A DNA stretch of 64,000 nt from Enterococcus caccae ATCC BAA-1240. Lineage in GTDB: Bacteria > Bacillota > Bacilli > Lactobacillales > Enterococcaceae. Location: positions 124,001 to 188,000 of the forward strand of contig NZ_KE136474.1 of assembly GCF_000407145.1 (NCBI RefSeq). The letters are read 5' to 3'. The position numbers and the translations under genes are program-made. Position 1 is the first letter of the stretch, and the number at the start of each line of letters is the position of its first letter. Below, in pieces: positions 16,012 to 28,375 of the stretch. The notes beneath the pieces are model-generated. The model saw only the letters and a list, made by a program, of their open reading frames with translations, was not told the origin of the DNA and did not search any database.

Positions 16012-17520
16012 CTAGATATAATACAAATTCTCAGACGGATAAACCGCATCACTCGTAACATCCAAGCCTAACTCTCTTAACGTTTGCTCGTCATTCTTGC
16101 TCAACATCACGGTAGAATGTGCTTGGACACCATTCAATTCAGATAATTTGTCATAGGCTAATTGTGCTGTCGGGTTTGTCACAGCGCTGATTGCTAAGGC
16201 AATCAAAATTTCATTGGCTTTTAAAGCCGTTATTTTACTGTGAAGATCTTTTCGTTTCATCGTTTGAATGGTTTCAAGAATCACTGGGGATAGCAATAAA
16301 ATTTCATCCGATATATTGGCTAATGTCTTAATAGAATTTAAAATAGCAGATGAACAAGAATCCATTAAACTGCTGGTTCTCCCTGTTACAATGCGACCAT
16401 CTTGTAACTCAAACGCAATAACCGCAGGTGTATCATTGCTTTGGTTTTGTTCTCTTAATTGCTCTGAATACTCTCTAGCAGGAAGCACCGCTTTGCGGTC
16501 TTCTTTTTTAAGTTCGACTTCTTCCATGATCAATTTAATCCGATTGACTGTTTCTTCATCGATCAAGCCTTTTTTAAAGTCACATTCTGTGGCAAAACAG
16601 CGACGAATAATTTCTTGCTTAGAGGCTTCTTTTACAACATCATCGTCAATGATCCCAAAACCAACACGATTCACACCCATATCCGTTGGTGATTGATAGA
16701 CAGATTCCTCACCTGTGATTTTTTCAATGATTCGTTTGATTACAGGGAATGTCTCCACATCGCGATTATAGTTAACTGCTACTTTTTGGTATTTATCAAA
16801 GTGGAATGAATCGATCATATTGACATCTTTTAAATCCACTGTTGCTGCTTCATACGCAATATTTAAAGGATGTTTCAACGGAACATTCCAAACTGGGAAG
16901 GTTTCAAATTTTGAATAACCAGCAGTCTTACCGTTACGGCTCTCATGATAAAGTTGATTCAAACAAGTGGCTAATTTCCCACTACCAGGACCAGGTGCTG
17001 TAACGACTACGATTGGTTTTGTTGTTGGAATATAATCATTTTTACCAAAGCCTTCTTCGCTGACGATTTTTTCAAGATTTGATGGATAATCTTCAATCGC
17101 CCCATGTTTATAGACTTTGATATCTCTTCTTTCTAACTTGTTGATAAACATTTTTGTAGATGGTTGTCCATTATAGCGTGTAATAACCACACTATTAACT
17201 GCTAAGCCGTATTCTCTCAACTCATCGATTTGACGTAAAATATCCATATCATAGGTAATGCCATAATCGCCACGAATTTTGTTTCGCTCGATATCGCCTG
17301 CGTAAACGCAAATTAAAATCTCAGCTTGATCTTTTAATTTCTGTAATAGTTTAATTTTTGCGTCTGCATCAAAGCCTGGCAAAACGCGTTTGGCATGCAT
17401 ATCCCCGATCAATTTACCACCAAATTCTAAATATAATTTATCATAGTGATCAACTCTTTCAAGGATATATTTTGATTGTTCTTCGATGTACTTTTGTGGA
17501 TCAAAACCCATTTTTTTCAC
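16012..17520 (-). CDS. DUF1846 family protein
   Basis: 502 residues, the full size of this conserved Firmicute family of unknown function. Recognisable blocks are [20 protein letters not shown] at the start and the P-loop-like [18 protein letters not shown] around 180. It is cytoplasmic; a structure of a streptococcal member is known but no reaction is firmly assigned. GTG at 17520 is taken as start because GGAGGG lies seven bases upstream; the ATG three codons on is too far away. Single-gene transcript. Confidence 0.88.
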   Translation of the reverse strand: MKKMGFDPQKYIEEQSKYILERVDHYDKLYLEFGGKLIGDMHAKRVLPGFDADAKIKLLQKLKDQAEILICVYAGDIERNKIRGDYGITYDMDILRQIDELREYGLAVNSVVITRYNGQPSTKMFINKLERRDIKVYKHGAIEDYPSNLEKIVSEEGFGKNDYIPTTKPIVVVTAPGPGSGKLATCLNQLYHESRNGKTAGYSKFETFPVWNVPLKHPLNIAYEAATVDLKDVNMIDSFHFDKYQKVAVNYNRDVETFPVIKRIIEKITGEESVYQSPTDMGVNRVGFGIIDDDVVKEASKQEIIRRCFATECDFKKGLIDEETVNRIKLIMEEVELKKEDRKAVLPAREYSEQLREQNQSNDTPAVIAFELQDGRIVTGRTSSLMDSCSSAILNSIKTLANISDEILLLSPVILETIQTMKRKDLHSKITALKANEILIALAISAVTNPTAQLAYDKLSELNGVQAHSTVMLSKNDEQTLRELGLDVTSDAVYPSENLYYI

Positions 17521-17617
17521 GTGAGAACCCTCCGATATTTGTATACTGCCATCTATTATAAACTTATTTACGGCTGATTACGATAAAGAATTTCATTTTA
17601 ATTTTGAAAAAAGCCCA

Positions 17618-17941
17618 CTATCTTGTCAGATATTTTCGATATATAAAACTTCCCACTAGAAACAAGATGGCCAACAGCTTAGATACAACACCACTATACA
17701 AAAACAAACAAACTGGAATCACAACACTGACTCCATAATAAACCCATTTAACAAATAACTTACCTGCAAGTCTTTCTGCCTTATTTTCTGGAGAACTTTC
17801 ATAGCTTTTAGTATCTAGTGGATTTCTTGCTAAAAATAAGCCGTTTGACTTCTCAATAAGTATTGCAAATAACAAAACTACCAAACTAAATACAATTAAA
17901 AATAACAAGACTTGGTCCTTTGAAGAAAATAGTCTGTCCAT
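17618..17941 (-). CDS. Small membrane protein of unknown function
   Basis: 107 residues with three predicted membrane segments (about 10-28, 68-83 and 85-101) and a polar loop of 35 residues between the first two. No family recognised. A very good AAAGGAGG site precedes the ATG. It lies between the DUF1846 gene and the terminator of the RidA fusion gene, apparently with its own promoter. Confidence 0.65.
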   Translation of the reverse strand: MDRLFSSKDQVLLFLIVFSLVVLLFAILIEKSNGLFLARNPLDTKSYESSPENKAERLAGKLFVKWVYYGVSVVIPVCLFLYSGVVSKLLAILFLVGSFIYRKYLTR

Positions 17942-17987
17942 CTTGAACCTCCTTTAACCTACATCTATTTTTACATTATTATACAGC

Positions 17988-18035
17988 AAAATAAACCTAT
18001 GTACCTTTACTAGCAAAGGTGGCACAGGTTTATTT
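17988..18035 (-). terminator. Terminator after the RidA triple-fusion gene
   Basis: AAAATAAACCT pairs with AGGTTTATTTT, with internal pairing of CCTTT and AAAGG. It lies 30 bases after the stop of the RidA gene. Confidence 0.8.
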
Positions 18036-18066
18036 TATGATCGAACTTTTTATACTTTATTCCCTA

Positions 18067-19335
18067 CTATATAATAGGAGGTGTTCCTTCCGCATTCCCA
18101 ACAATGGCATCAATTTGAATCAACGCATCCTTCGGTAACTCAGATACGCCAACCACTCTTCGTGCAGGAACTCCATCTGAGAAAAATTTTGCATACACTT
18201 CATCTACAGCGTCCATATCCTCAATATTTTTCACAAAAATATTGACTTTCACTACATCAGCCAGTACATGATCTACACTTTCGATGATCGCTTTGATATT
18301 TTCCAAACATTGTCCTGTTTGTTCTTTGATACCACCTGAAACAACTGCATTTGTCTTAGGATCGATCGGCAATTGAGCTGATAGATTATTGTAATGAGAA
18401 AAAGCAACAGTCTGGGTTGAAAATGGACATTTTGGTGCCTTTTCAGTATTATTCGCCTCGATAATCAACCCATGTCGATCTTCGATTGCTTGGGGCGGCG
18501 TACCATCTCCGTGTGAAACGACTGCTTCAATTTGTACATCAGCGCCCATTGGTAAATCTTTTACCGACACAACTGTCCTGGCTGGAACATATCCTACTGT
18601 TCGAGCAATCGCTGAATCTGGGAAAAAGGTTGTATAAACCTTATTCACAGCATCCATTTTAGACAAATCTTTAAGGAAGATATTGATTTTCACAATGTCA
18701 TCCAGAGGAACATCAATACTTTCTAAAATTGCTTTGATATTTTTTAAACATTGTCCTGTTTGCTTTTTCACACACCCAGCTACCACTCTACCTGTTTTTG
18801 GGTCGATCGGTAATTGAGCTGAAAGATTGTTATAGTGAGAAAATGAAACGGTCTGTGTTGATAATGAACTACTCGGTGCATTGGATGTATGGTTCGTCAG
18901 TTTGATCAAATCACCTGCTTGTGGTGCATTTGGAATCGTTCCTTCACCATTTGAAACAAGTGCTTCAATTTGAACTAAAGCGCCCGTTGGTAAAGCATCT
19001 ACCGCCACAACAGTTCTTGAAGGTTGATAGTGTGTGAAAAATGATGCGTACACCTCATCTACCGCATCAACGTCTGTAATATGTTTAACAAATACGGTGA
19101 TCCGAACAATATCACTCATTACATGATCGATGCTGTCTACAATAGCTTTGATATTTTTAAAACACTGATTGGCCTGTTCCTTGATACCACCTGCAACCAA
19201 TTGACCAGATGCTGGCTCGATCGGTAATTGGGCAGACAAGTTATTATAGTGAGAAAAAGCGACGGTTTGTGAAGCTAGTGGATGTTGCGGTGCCTTTTTT
19301 GTATTTCTTGCTAGTACTGCGTTGTCATTACTCAT
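18067..19335 (-). CDS. Triple-domain RidA (YjgF/YER057c/UK114) fusion protein
   Basis: 422 residues made of three consecutive RidA-like modules of about 135 residues, where the family normally has one of about 125. Each opens with TVxFSHYNNLSAQLPI and closes with Arg-Val-Val...LP...QIEA(I/L)V. RidA hydrolyses reactive enamine/imine intermediates released by pyridoxal-phosphate enzymes. The substrate-binding Arg is kept in all three (PSRTVV, PARTVV, PARRVV). RidA proteins act as trimers with active sites between subunits, so this chain could form a whole trimer alone. The start follows a moderate AGAGG site. It is divergent from the HxlR regulator gene. Confidence 0.85.
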   Translation of the reverse strand: MSNDNAVLARNTKKAPQHPLASQTVAFSHYNNLSAQLPIEPASGQLVAGGIKEQANQCFKNIKAIVDSIDHVMSDIVRITVFVKHITDVDAVDEVYASFFTHYQPSRTVVAVDALPTGALVQIEALVSNGEGTIPNAPQAGDLIKLTNHTSNAPSSSLSTQTVSFSHYNNLSAQLPIDPKTGRVVAGCVKKQTGQCLKNIKAILESIDVPLDDIVKINIFLKDLSKMDAVNKVYTTFFPDSAIARTVGYVPARTVVSVKDLPMGADVQIEAVVSHGDGTPPQAIEDRHGLIIEANNTEKAPKCPFSTQTVAFSHYNNLSAQLPIDPKTNAVVSGGIKEQTGQCLENIKAIIESVDHVLADVVKVNIFVKNIEDMDAVDEVYAKFFSDGVPARRVVGVSELPKDALIQIDAIVGNAEGTPPII

Positions 19336-19691
19336 ATTCTTATGCCTCTTTTCTTTTCATTACATTCAAATAAAAACGATCCTACTTACAAGGGATTGTT
19401 TGCGCTTTCAATTCTAAAAGGCATCAATCGCTACTTTTTATAAGTGTACTATTTTTACTATCCTGCTTGCATTATAAAAATCATGACAAATTGACAAAAA
19501 TGATATCACTTATTTCAGTCTACAATAATAGCGCTAACATTTCAATAACGTATTTTGAACTTTAGAGCGTCATAACTCTTACTTTTTTTAATGAAGGTTG
19601 ATTTTCAGCCTTAAAAATGCAACAATTCTTCTATAATCAGAGTCACAGCTAAAAACTGACTCATTTTAAAAATGTTAGGAGCAACTTCTGA
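19336..19691. other. Divergent control region between the RidA fusion and HxlR genes
   Basis: 356 bases without a gene. It must hold the promoters of both flanking genes. I see no convincing operator repeat. An HxlR-type protein encoded on the right border would be the natural candidate to act here. Confidence 0.4.
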
Positions 19692-20018
19692 ATGATAAAA
19701 AAAGAAGACATGCCGCTTTGCGATGTAGCAACGACGGTTCAATTAATAGGCAGCAAGTGGAAAACATTGATTATCCGAGATCTAATAACAGGTCCGAAAA
19801 GAAATTCTGAATTAAAGCGATCTTTAACAGGAGTCTCTCAAAAAGTGTTGACTGAAAGTCTAAATTCAATGATGCTAGATGGAATTGTGGAACGAATAGA
19901 TTTTCAAAAAGTGCCTCCTCACGTTGAGTACCAATTAACACCATTAGGCGAAAGCTTACTACCTGTCATTGAATCAATGAGACAGTGGGGACAATTTTAT
20001 AAACAACAGCTTAGCTAG
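19692..20018 (+). CDS. HxlR family transcriptional regulator
   Basis: 108 residues with the HxlR-type winged helix. The N-terminal CDVATTVQLIGSKWKTLIIR has the Cys often used for redox sensing and the GxKW block, followed by GPKRNSELKRSLTGVSQKVL (recognition helix) and VEYQLTPLGESLLPVI (wing). Members sense reactive carbonyls, quinones or disulfide stress and control adjacent detoxification genes. It is divergent from the triple RidA gene and 88 bases before the lectin-fold gene. Confidence 0.9.
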   Translation: MIKKEDMPLCDVATTVQLIGSKWKTLIIRDLITGPKRNSELKRSLTGVSQKVLTESLNSMMLDGIVERIDFQKVPPHVEYQLTPLGESLLPVIESMRQWGQFYKQQLS

Positions 20019-20106
20019 ATAGTTACAAATTAGTGCCTACTTAACATTTTTTCAAAAGTTGTCTATACTTTTATGAAAGAGAAAAACGATTAAGGAGGAC
20101 TTTTGA

Positions 20107-20715
20107 ATGAATAATGAAACAACAACTATCGAAGCAGTTCATACTACTGTTGAGCAAACTACACTGAACGGTGAATCGGTTTTAAGAGTCGTAAAAAAAG
20201 ACAAACTGATGGAATTTGATGAAAACACTTATGCAAAATTAAATGATTCAACTTTTCATAACGGAATAATCGAAGTTAAAATGTTGAGCCGATTATTACC
20301 CGATGCACCAGATTTTGCACGAGGATTTATTGGCATTGCCTTTCGAATCAATGAGGATGATACAAAATTTGAATCTTTCTATGTAAGACCTACCAATGGT
20401 CGGATTGACGATCCTGTCAGAAAAAATCGTGGCGTTCAATATTTTTCCTATCCTAAATACACGTTTGATTATTTCCGAAATCTTGGTATTACTGATTTTG
20501 AGGGTCCAGCTGATATTGGTCTTGATGAATGGATCAGCTTAAAAGCTGTGATCAACGGGGCTAAAGGAGAATTTTATCTAAACAATAATGAAGAACCTGT
20601 TTTAGTCGTGGAAAATATGAAACACGGGGCTGATATTAGAGGTAAGATCGGCTTCTTTGTTGATATTGGTACAGAAGCCTTTTTCAAGGATTTAAAGATT
20701 ACAGCACTTGATTAA
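20107..20715 (+). CDS. Concanavalin A-like lectin/glucanase-fold protein
   Basis: 202 residues without signal peptide. The pattern GFIGIAFRINEDDTKFESFY with a C-terminal GKIGFFVDIGTEAFFKDLKI is typical of the LamG-like 3-keto-disaccharide hydrolase/DUF1080-like sandwich fold. A soluble intracellular protein, possibly a sugar-binding or hydrolytic enzyme; no catalytic residues can be assigned. A strong AAGGAGGA site precedes the ATG. It follows the HxlR gene in the same direction and ends at a terminator. Confidence 0.65.
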   Translation: MNNETTTIEAVHTTVEQTTLNGESVLRVVKKDKLMEFDENTYAKLNDSTFHNGIIEVKMLSRLLPDAPDFARGFIGIAFRINEDDTKFESFYVRPTNGRIDDPVRKNRGVQYFSYPKYTFDYFRNLGITDFEGPADIGLDEWISLKAVINGAKGEFYLNNNEEPVLVVENMKHGADIRGKIGFFVDIGTEAFFKDLKITALD

Positions 20716-20771
20716 ACCAAATCGGTTTAAACACACATAAACCCCTTCTTTATTTTCGAATAAACAAACAT

Positions 20772-20816
20772 AAAAACCGTGAATCCTTCGATACAACCAA
20801 AGGACTCACGGTTTTT
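20772..20816 (+). terminator. Terminator after the lectin-fold gene
   Basis: AAAAACCGTGA pairs with TCACGGTTTTT, with further TCCTT/AAGGA pairing inside, and a run of eight T follows. Confidence 0.85.
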
Positions 20817-21261
20817 TTTCATCATTACAAACTCATGCACAAAGCGAATTATTTCATTCCTATCTGTCCATTAGTTCGATATCATAGTGATACGTTGAGT
20901 ATGGCTAAGACTCTGAATAAGGAGTTGATGCGATAAAGATATATCTGCATCGCTTTTGTCCTGCTTTGTTTTACAGAAAAGGCTCTCCTTGAAGGATTGG
21001 TTAAAATATATCGTTTCTAATATAGTAAAAAGACCGCTATCTTCTCGGCTAAAGTAAGATAGCGGCAATATCATAAACATTATTCGAGCTTTAATCAAAA
21101 CTCAACTAAGAATCAGTGTTATCAGCACTGGCTTTTTCCATATAAAAATACGTACTTTACAAGATTTATTATAGCCAGCCACCAATACTATGTCCAGTCT
21201 GTTCATTACAGCCGCTACTATTATAACTTTCTAGAATGTGGGCAATCTCTTCAAAATCACT
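20817..21261. other. Gene-free region upstream of licT, with one hairpin
   Basis: No supported gene. The only structure seen is a perfect 10-bp stem CCGCTATCTT (21034-21043) with AAGATAGCGG (21056-21065). It has A runs to the left and so could end a minus-strand transcript. A 75-codon minus-strand frame here has no ribosome binding site and atypical composition. Confidence 0.4.
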
Positions 21262-21290
21262 TTGACAACGCTTTCTTTTTAGTGTATATT
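21262..21290 (+). promoter_or_regulatory. licT-bgl operon promoter
   Basis: TTGACA (21262-21267) and TATATT (21285-21290) with a 17-base spacer, the consensus spacing for the housekeeping sigma factor. The antiterminator target begins 12 bases downstream. Confidence 0.85.
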
Positions 21291-21301
21291 TGCTTTGTAA
21301 T

Positions 21302-21366
21302 GGATAGTGATTATTAAGTTAAGCTAAACCTAAACAACGCCTTTTTGGCTTTTGTTTGGGCTTTTT
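21302..21366 (+). promoter_or_regulatory. LicT/BglG antiterminator target (RAT) overlapping a terminator
   Basis: The RAT runs from GGATAGTGATTA (21302) to the characteristic AAACCTAAA (21326-21334). Its 3' end overlaps a terminator in which CCTAAACAACGCC (21329-21341) pairs with GGC...TTTGTTTGGG (21347-21360), followed by CTTTTTC. Binding of the dimeric antiterminator would stabilise the RAT and stop the terminator from forming, so the operon is switched on by beta-glucosides. Confidence 0.85.
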
Positions 21367-21409
21367 CTATTTTCAGTCCCTTTATTCAGGAAAACGGAGG
21401 TCGGCTATT

Positions 21410-22258
21410 TTGGAAATTCTAAAAATTTTAAATAATAATGTGGTCATCGTTCGAAATGAGGAAAGTGAAGAAGTGATTCTTATGGGTAATGGGTTAGGTT
21501 TTCAGATGAAAGCTGGTGCAGAAGTTGATGAAGCTAAAATCGAGAAGGTTTTTAAGCTTGAAAATCAGGTTGAATCAGAACAGATCGAACAATTATTTTC
21601 AGAAATTCCCGAAGAAATCATTGAAATCTCCTATAAAATTTTATCTCAAGCAAAAAAAACGTTGGATAAAGAACTGAATGAATCCTCTTTTATCGCAATT
21701 GCCGATCACTTACACTCCTCTATCCAACGGACGAAGAAGAATATTCAGGTCAAAAATTTTTTATTATGGGATATCAAACGTTTTTTCCCAGTTGAATTAG
21801 AAATAGCACGCTCGGCTATTCAAATGGTCAATCAGCAATTAGATGTAGCGTTGACCGATGACGAAGCGGGTTTTCTAGCTTTGCATATCACCAATGCTCA
21901 ACTCGACAGTAATCATGAGGATGCAATCAGTCTGACGCAATTGATCGAAGAAATACTAACGGTCATTAAATATACACTTAGAATTAATTTCGCCGAAAAT
22001 GATATTTACTTTCAACGATTTATCACACATTTAAAATTTTTCACTGAACGGGTGTTAAAAGATAACGCGGTTAAAACATCTGAAGATAAAGTTGAAAATG
22101 AATTATTCATACTTGTTACCAAACAGTATCCAGAAGCGTTTGAAGCTACAAAAAAAGTCGCTGAACTGTTAAAAAATCGACGCAATTATACAATATCAAA
22201 GGATGAACAGGTGTATATCACCATCCACTTAGCTCGAATCATCGATAAAACAAGTTAA
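21410..22258 (+). CDS. licT: BglG/LicT family transcriptional antiterminator
   Basis: 282 residues. The N-terminal 55 residues are the CAT RNA-binding domain (KILNNNVVIVRNEESEEVIL, then GNGLGFQMKAG). Two PTS regulation domains follow, with phosphorylatable His in DHLHSSI and ALHITNAQLDS (PRD1) and in FITHLKFF and TIHLARI (PRD2). HPr and the cognate EII control its activity by phosphorylation. It binds the RAT in its own leader. The start is a TTG at 21410, eight bases after GGAGGT; an ATG at 21356 lies within the terminator and can be excluded. First gene of the bgl operon. Confidence 0.93.
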   Translation: MEILKILNNNVVIVRNEESEEVILMGNGLGFQMKAGAEVDEAKIEKVFKLENQVESEQIEQLFSEIPEEIIEISYKILSQAKKTLDKELNESSFIAIADHLHSSIQRTKKNIQVKNFLLWDIKRFFPVELEIARSAIQMVNQQLDVALTDDEAGFLALHITNAQLDSNHEDAISLTQLIEEILTVIKYTLRINFAENDIYFQRFITHLKFFTERVLKDNAVKTSEDKVENELFILVTKQYPEAFEATKKVAELLKNRRNYTISKDEQVYITIHLARIIDKTS

Positions 22259-22334
22259 TTAGAGAGCTTCTCTCTTAATCTAAATTATATACCGAAAAGG
22301 AGCGTAGGAAATCAATCGCCTGTGGAAAGGTCCT

Positions 22335-22364
22335 GGATCGTGACATTAAGTTGGCGAGACCTCT
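22335..22364 (+). promoter_or_regulatory. RAT-like element between licT and the PTS gene
   Basis: GGATCGTGACATTAAG...GGCGAGACCTCTG resembles a second antiterminator target, and AGGTC just upstream can close the hairpin with GACCT. No terminator with a T run follows, so it may be a decayed leader or a processing site. Confidence 0.4.
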
Positions 22365-22380
22365 GAATAAAAATAACTAA

Positions 22381-24297
<1,917 letters not shown>

Positions 24298-24337
24298 TTG
24301 TTTTGAATCAAGACCAATTTTATTTATAAAGGAGTAG

Positions 24338-25768
<1,431 letters not shown>

Positions 25769-25802
25769 TGAACATTTTCTCTCTCTGATTTTCTAGAAAA
25801 AT

Positions 25803-25852
25803 AAAAACTGTGTGAGTAGTTTTCCAAGCGAGACTACTTACACAGTTTTTTT
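25803..25852 (+). terminator. Terminator of the bgl operon
   Basis: AAAAACTGTGT and ACACAGTTTTT pair, extended by AGTAGT/ACTACT, and the T run continues to seven. Confidence 0.9.
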
Positions 25853-25913
25853 AAGCACATCAATTGTAATTATACTAAAATCTGCTATCTTACACTTAAG
25901 GAGAGTGAAGGAA

Positions 25914-26300
25914 ATGAAACAACCAGTAACGTTTATTTCAGTAACAGAACATGCTAAAAAGCAAATGGATTTTTATGTTGACGTTTTTCCAAACACTACG
26001 ATTCAATCCACAACTTATTATGATGAGTATCCTGAACGTGTCTTGAATGGACAACTAGATTTAAATGGGACATTACTCTATTTTTTAGAAATGGGACCTG
26101 AAAATCCCGTTACGCTTGGTTGGAACCTCTCATTATTTGTAGAAATGGATACTGAAGAAGAATTTGACCGAATCTTTTCAGCACTTTCTGCTGAAGGTGT
26201 TGTGATTATGGGACCTGAAGCAGCTGGCAGTTTCAAAAAAGTGACGTGGCTGACAGATAAATTCGGTGTCACTTGGCAGTTCGTATTTGCTGATAAATAA
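25914..26300 (+). CDS. PhnB-like VOC family protein
   Basis: 128 residues. TEHAKKQMDFYVDVFPNTTI and the C-terminal WLTDKFGVTWQFV are the signature of the PhnB/3-demethylubiquinone methyltransferase-like branch of the VOC superfamily. These have lost obvious metal ligands in many members and have no settled function. The ATG at 25914 is used; it lies after GGAGAGTGAAGGAA, and the extended frame before it overlaps the terminator. Single gene, followed by an intergenic repeat. Confidence 0.8.
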   Translation: MKQPVTFISVTEHAKKQMDFYVDVFPNTTIQSTTYYDEYPERVLNGQLDLNGTLLYFLEMGPENPVTLGWNLSLFVEMDTEEEFDRIFSALSAEGVVIMGPEAAGSFKKVTWLTDKFGVTWQFVFADK

Positions 26301-26385
26301 AAAAGCCGTGGCTAGAACATAACTTTACAAGTCACATCCCAGCCACAAGAAATCCGAATAAACGGTGGGGCAAAAGCGTTCAGCC
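26301..26385 (+). repeat. Intergenic hairpin repeat, family A
   Basis: GTGGCTAGAACATAACT ... CAGCCAC ... AAATCCGAATAAACGGTGG. The inverse of this series occurs at 31318-31386. The GTGGCT/CAGCCAC arms form a hairpin that may also terminate the preceding gene. Confidence 0.65.
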
Positions 26386-26406
26386 CCTCTACCTTATTTT
26401 TCTAAT

Positions 26407-28191
26407 TCAACTATTTTTTTGTTTTAGTACATACGCGCCTATTAAAACTAAGGCAATTACTGCCAAACCAGCAATTATAGCCACATAACTATCTTTACTT
26501 CCGGTCTCAGGCAACTGCCCTTTTGAAGCGGCAGAATTATATTTTGAAGCAGTTAAAAGAATCTTTTTAGCTTGGGGTTGTTCCTTTGCTTCTTTTACTG
26601 GTATTTGTTCACCTTCTGCATACCCGTTTGGTTTAATATCCTCTTTTACAGGTTTGTTTTGACGTACATCTACCTCTTTACCAGAAATTGATGGTTCTAG
26701 TGATGGAACTTCTGTTACTTCAACAATTTCTGGTTCAATTGGTTGGATTTCTTCTAATTCAGTAGATTCATCGTCGATTGTTTCAACTTGTTCATCAACG
26801 TAGATTTCAGGATATTCTTCTTTCGCTTTGTTCCACTCTTCTTCTTGGCTCTCTTTCGCCTGTTCTTCCTCAATTGGTTGGATTTCGCCTAATTCTCCAG
26901 ATTCATCTTCAATAATTTCAATTTGTTCACCAACATGGATTTCAGGACGTTCTTCTTCTGGTTTATTTAACTCTTCTTCTTGGCTCTCTTTCGCCTGTTC
27001 TTCCTCGATTGGGTGGATTTCACCTAATTCTCCAGATTCATCTTCAATAATTTCAGTTTGTTCACCAACATGGATTTCAGGACGTTCTTCTTCTGGTTTA
27101 TTTAACTCTTCTTCGATAGTTTCGTTCGGTTGTTCAGGATCAAGAGGTGTGATTTCCTCTAACTGTCCTGATTCATCTTCTATAATCTCTTCTTGTTCCA
27201 CCGGTTCTTTTATTTGCTGGTTTTCATCTCCTGTAGCATTACCATCTAAAAAGACATTCTTGACTTGATGCGTTGCCGTTTCATTTGACGCTTTTTCATG
27301 CAAAATTTGGTAATCGATTTGACAATCGTTCGTGAAGTTTTCTTGCTTTTTCCCTATTTCTGTTATTGTTGCCGTGTACATGATCGTAAATGAAGTTAAA
27401 CGCGCTTTTTCGCGATAAAGACGGATAACAAAAGTATTATCTGCTCCAAATGCTACTGTGCCATATTGTTGATTTTCAAATTCTGTCAAACTTAGTGTCG
27501 TCTGGCCTAAATAATTATCAATAGTAAACATAAAACTATCTTTATTCAGTACCTGTCCGCCACCAGATTGATCTGTCAAAACAATATCATCAGCTAAATC
27601 ACTTTTATTTAAATTTGCATTTAAAAACCAACGGATTTGACCTGATTTCCCTAAAAGGTCTCCTGTTTTATAAAAGAAAGGTTTCTCCCCTTCCACACCA
27701 CCGTCTGTATGTCCTTTGACGACAATATTTGGTACAGTGATTGACGTACCAAGGTTTGCTGGAATCTCTTTCACCGTATTTTCTTCAACATTATTTACAC
27801 GTACGCCAAAAGTAAACTCACCACGTACACGATCTAGCTGACTCACTTTCTCGTTAAATATGCAAATTACTTTATCTTTATAAACACGAGTTACACCTAA
27901 CCCATTCAAATCAATTTCACGTGGTGTGTCATCAGATTCTACAAGTCCTTCAAGCTCTTTTGGCAACGCTAGAGTCAATGTGTCTCCAGCCTTTAGCTTT
28001 AAATCAGATTTTTCACTAAAAGACACACGAATAGAGGTCAATTCTCCATCCAATAACTCTGTTTTATCAAAATGGATCGAATCAACAAATCCGCTATTCC
28101 TTAATTCCGCTGCCGATGACTGTTGGCTAAATCCAACTAATCCTAAGAAACCTACAAATAGTACAACACACCATAACAATTTTTTTAACAT
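26407..28191 (-). CDS. MSCRAMM-like LPXTG surface adhesin with acidic repeats
   Basis: 594 residues. A signal peptide (1-28, ending SSAA) is followed by about 270 residues of Ig-like adhesin fold (GDTLTLALPKELEGL, GKSGQIRWFLNANLN). This is the kind of region used by Cna/Ace-type proteins to bind collagen or fibrinogen. Four acidic repeats of about 43-45 residues follow, each beginning IIEDESG or similar. A Pro/Lys-rich wall-spanning part leads to the sorting signal LPETG, a hydrophobic stretch and KQKNS. Sortase A would anchor it to peptidoglycan. The SD-like AAAGGA lies unusually far (about 13 bases) from the ATG. The ligand is unknown. Confidence 0.88.
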   Translation of the reverse strand: MLKKLLWCVVLFVGFLGLVGFSQQSSAAELRNSGFVDSIHFDKTELLDGELTSIRVSFSEKSDLKLKAGDTLTLALPKELEGLVESDDTPREIDLNGLGVTRVYKDKVICIFNEKVSQLDRVRGEFTFGVRVNNVEENTVKEIPANLGTSITVPNIVVKGHTDGGVEGEKPFFYKTGDLLGKSGQIRWFLNANLNKSDLADDIVLTDQSGGGQVLNKDSFMFTIDNYLGQTTLSLTEFENQQYGTVAFGADNTFVIRLYREKARLTSFTIMYTATITEIGKKQENFTNDCQIDYQILHEKASNETATHQVKNVFLDGNATGDENQQIKEPVEQEEIIEDESGQLEEITPLDPEQPNETIEEELNKPEEERPEIHVGEQTEIIEDESGELGEIHPIEEEQAKESQEEELNKPEEERPEIHVGEQIEIIEDESGELGEIQPIEEEQAKESQEEEWNKAKEEYPEIYVDEQVETIDDESTELEEIQPIEPEIVEVTEVPSLEPSISGKEVDVRQNKPVKEDIKPNGYAEGEQIPVKEAKEQPQAKKILLTASKYNSAASKGQLPETGSKDSYVAIIAGLAVIALVLIGAYVLKQKNS

Positions 28192-28375
28192 CTTTTATAC
28201 ATCGTTCCTTTCTCGTGATTGATATAGACCAATATGTATTCTCTATTGCATTAAAAAGCAACTTTTCTGATGTTAAACAATAAATGACTTCATGTCAAAA
28301 CATATCCATTTTAGATTAAATTATAATGATTGTTATTTTTAGCAAAGAATCTTACACGGTAGCATTTATTAACAG

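Noticed and set aside
20871-21098. 75-codon minus-strand frame upstream of licT
   Set aside because: No ribosome binding site, no recognisable composition, and it contains the hairpin at 21034-21065.
26828-27268. Plus-strand Ser-rich frame opposite the adhesin repeats
   Set aside because: It is the complement of the acidic repeat DNA. It has no ribosome binding site and its repeats mirror those of the real gene.
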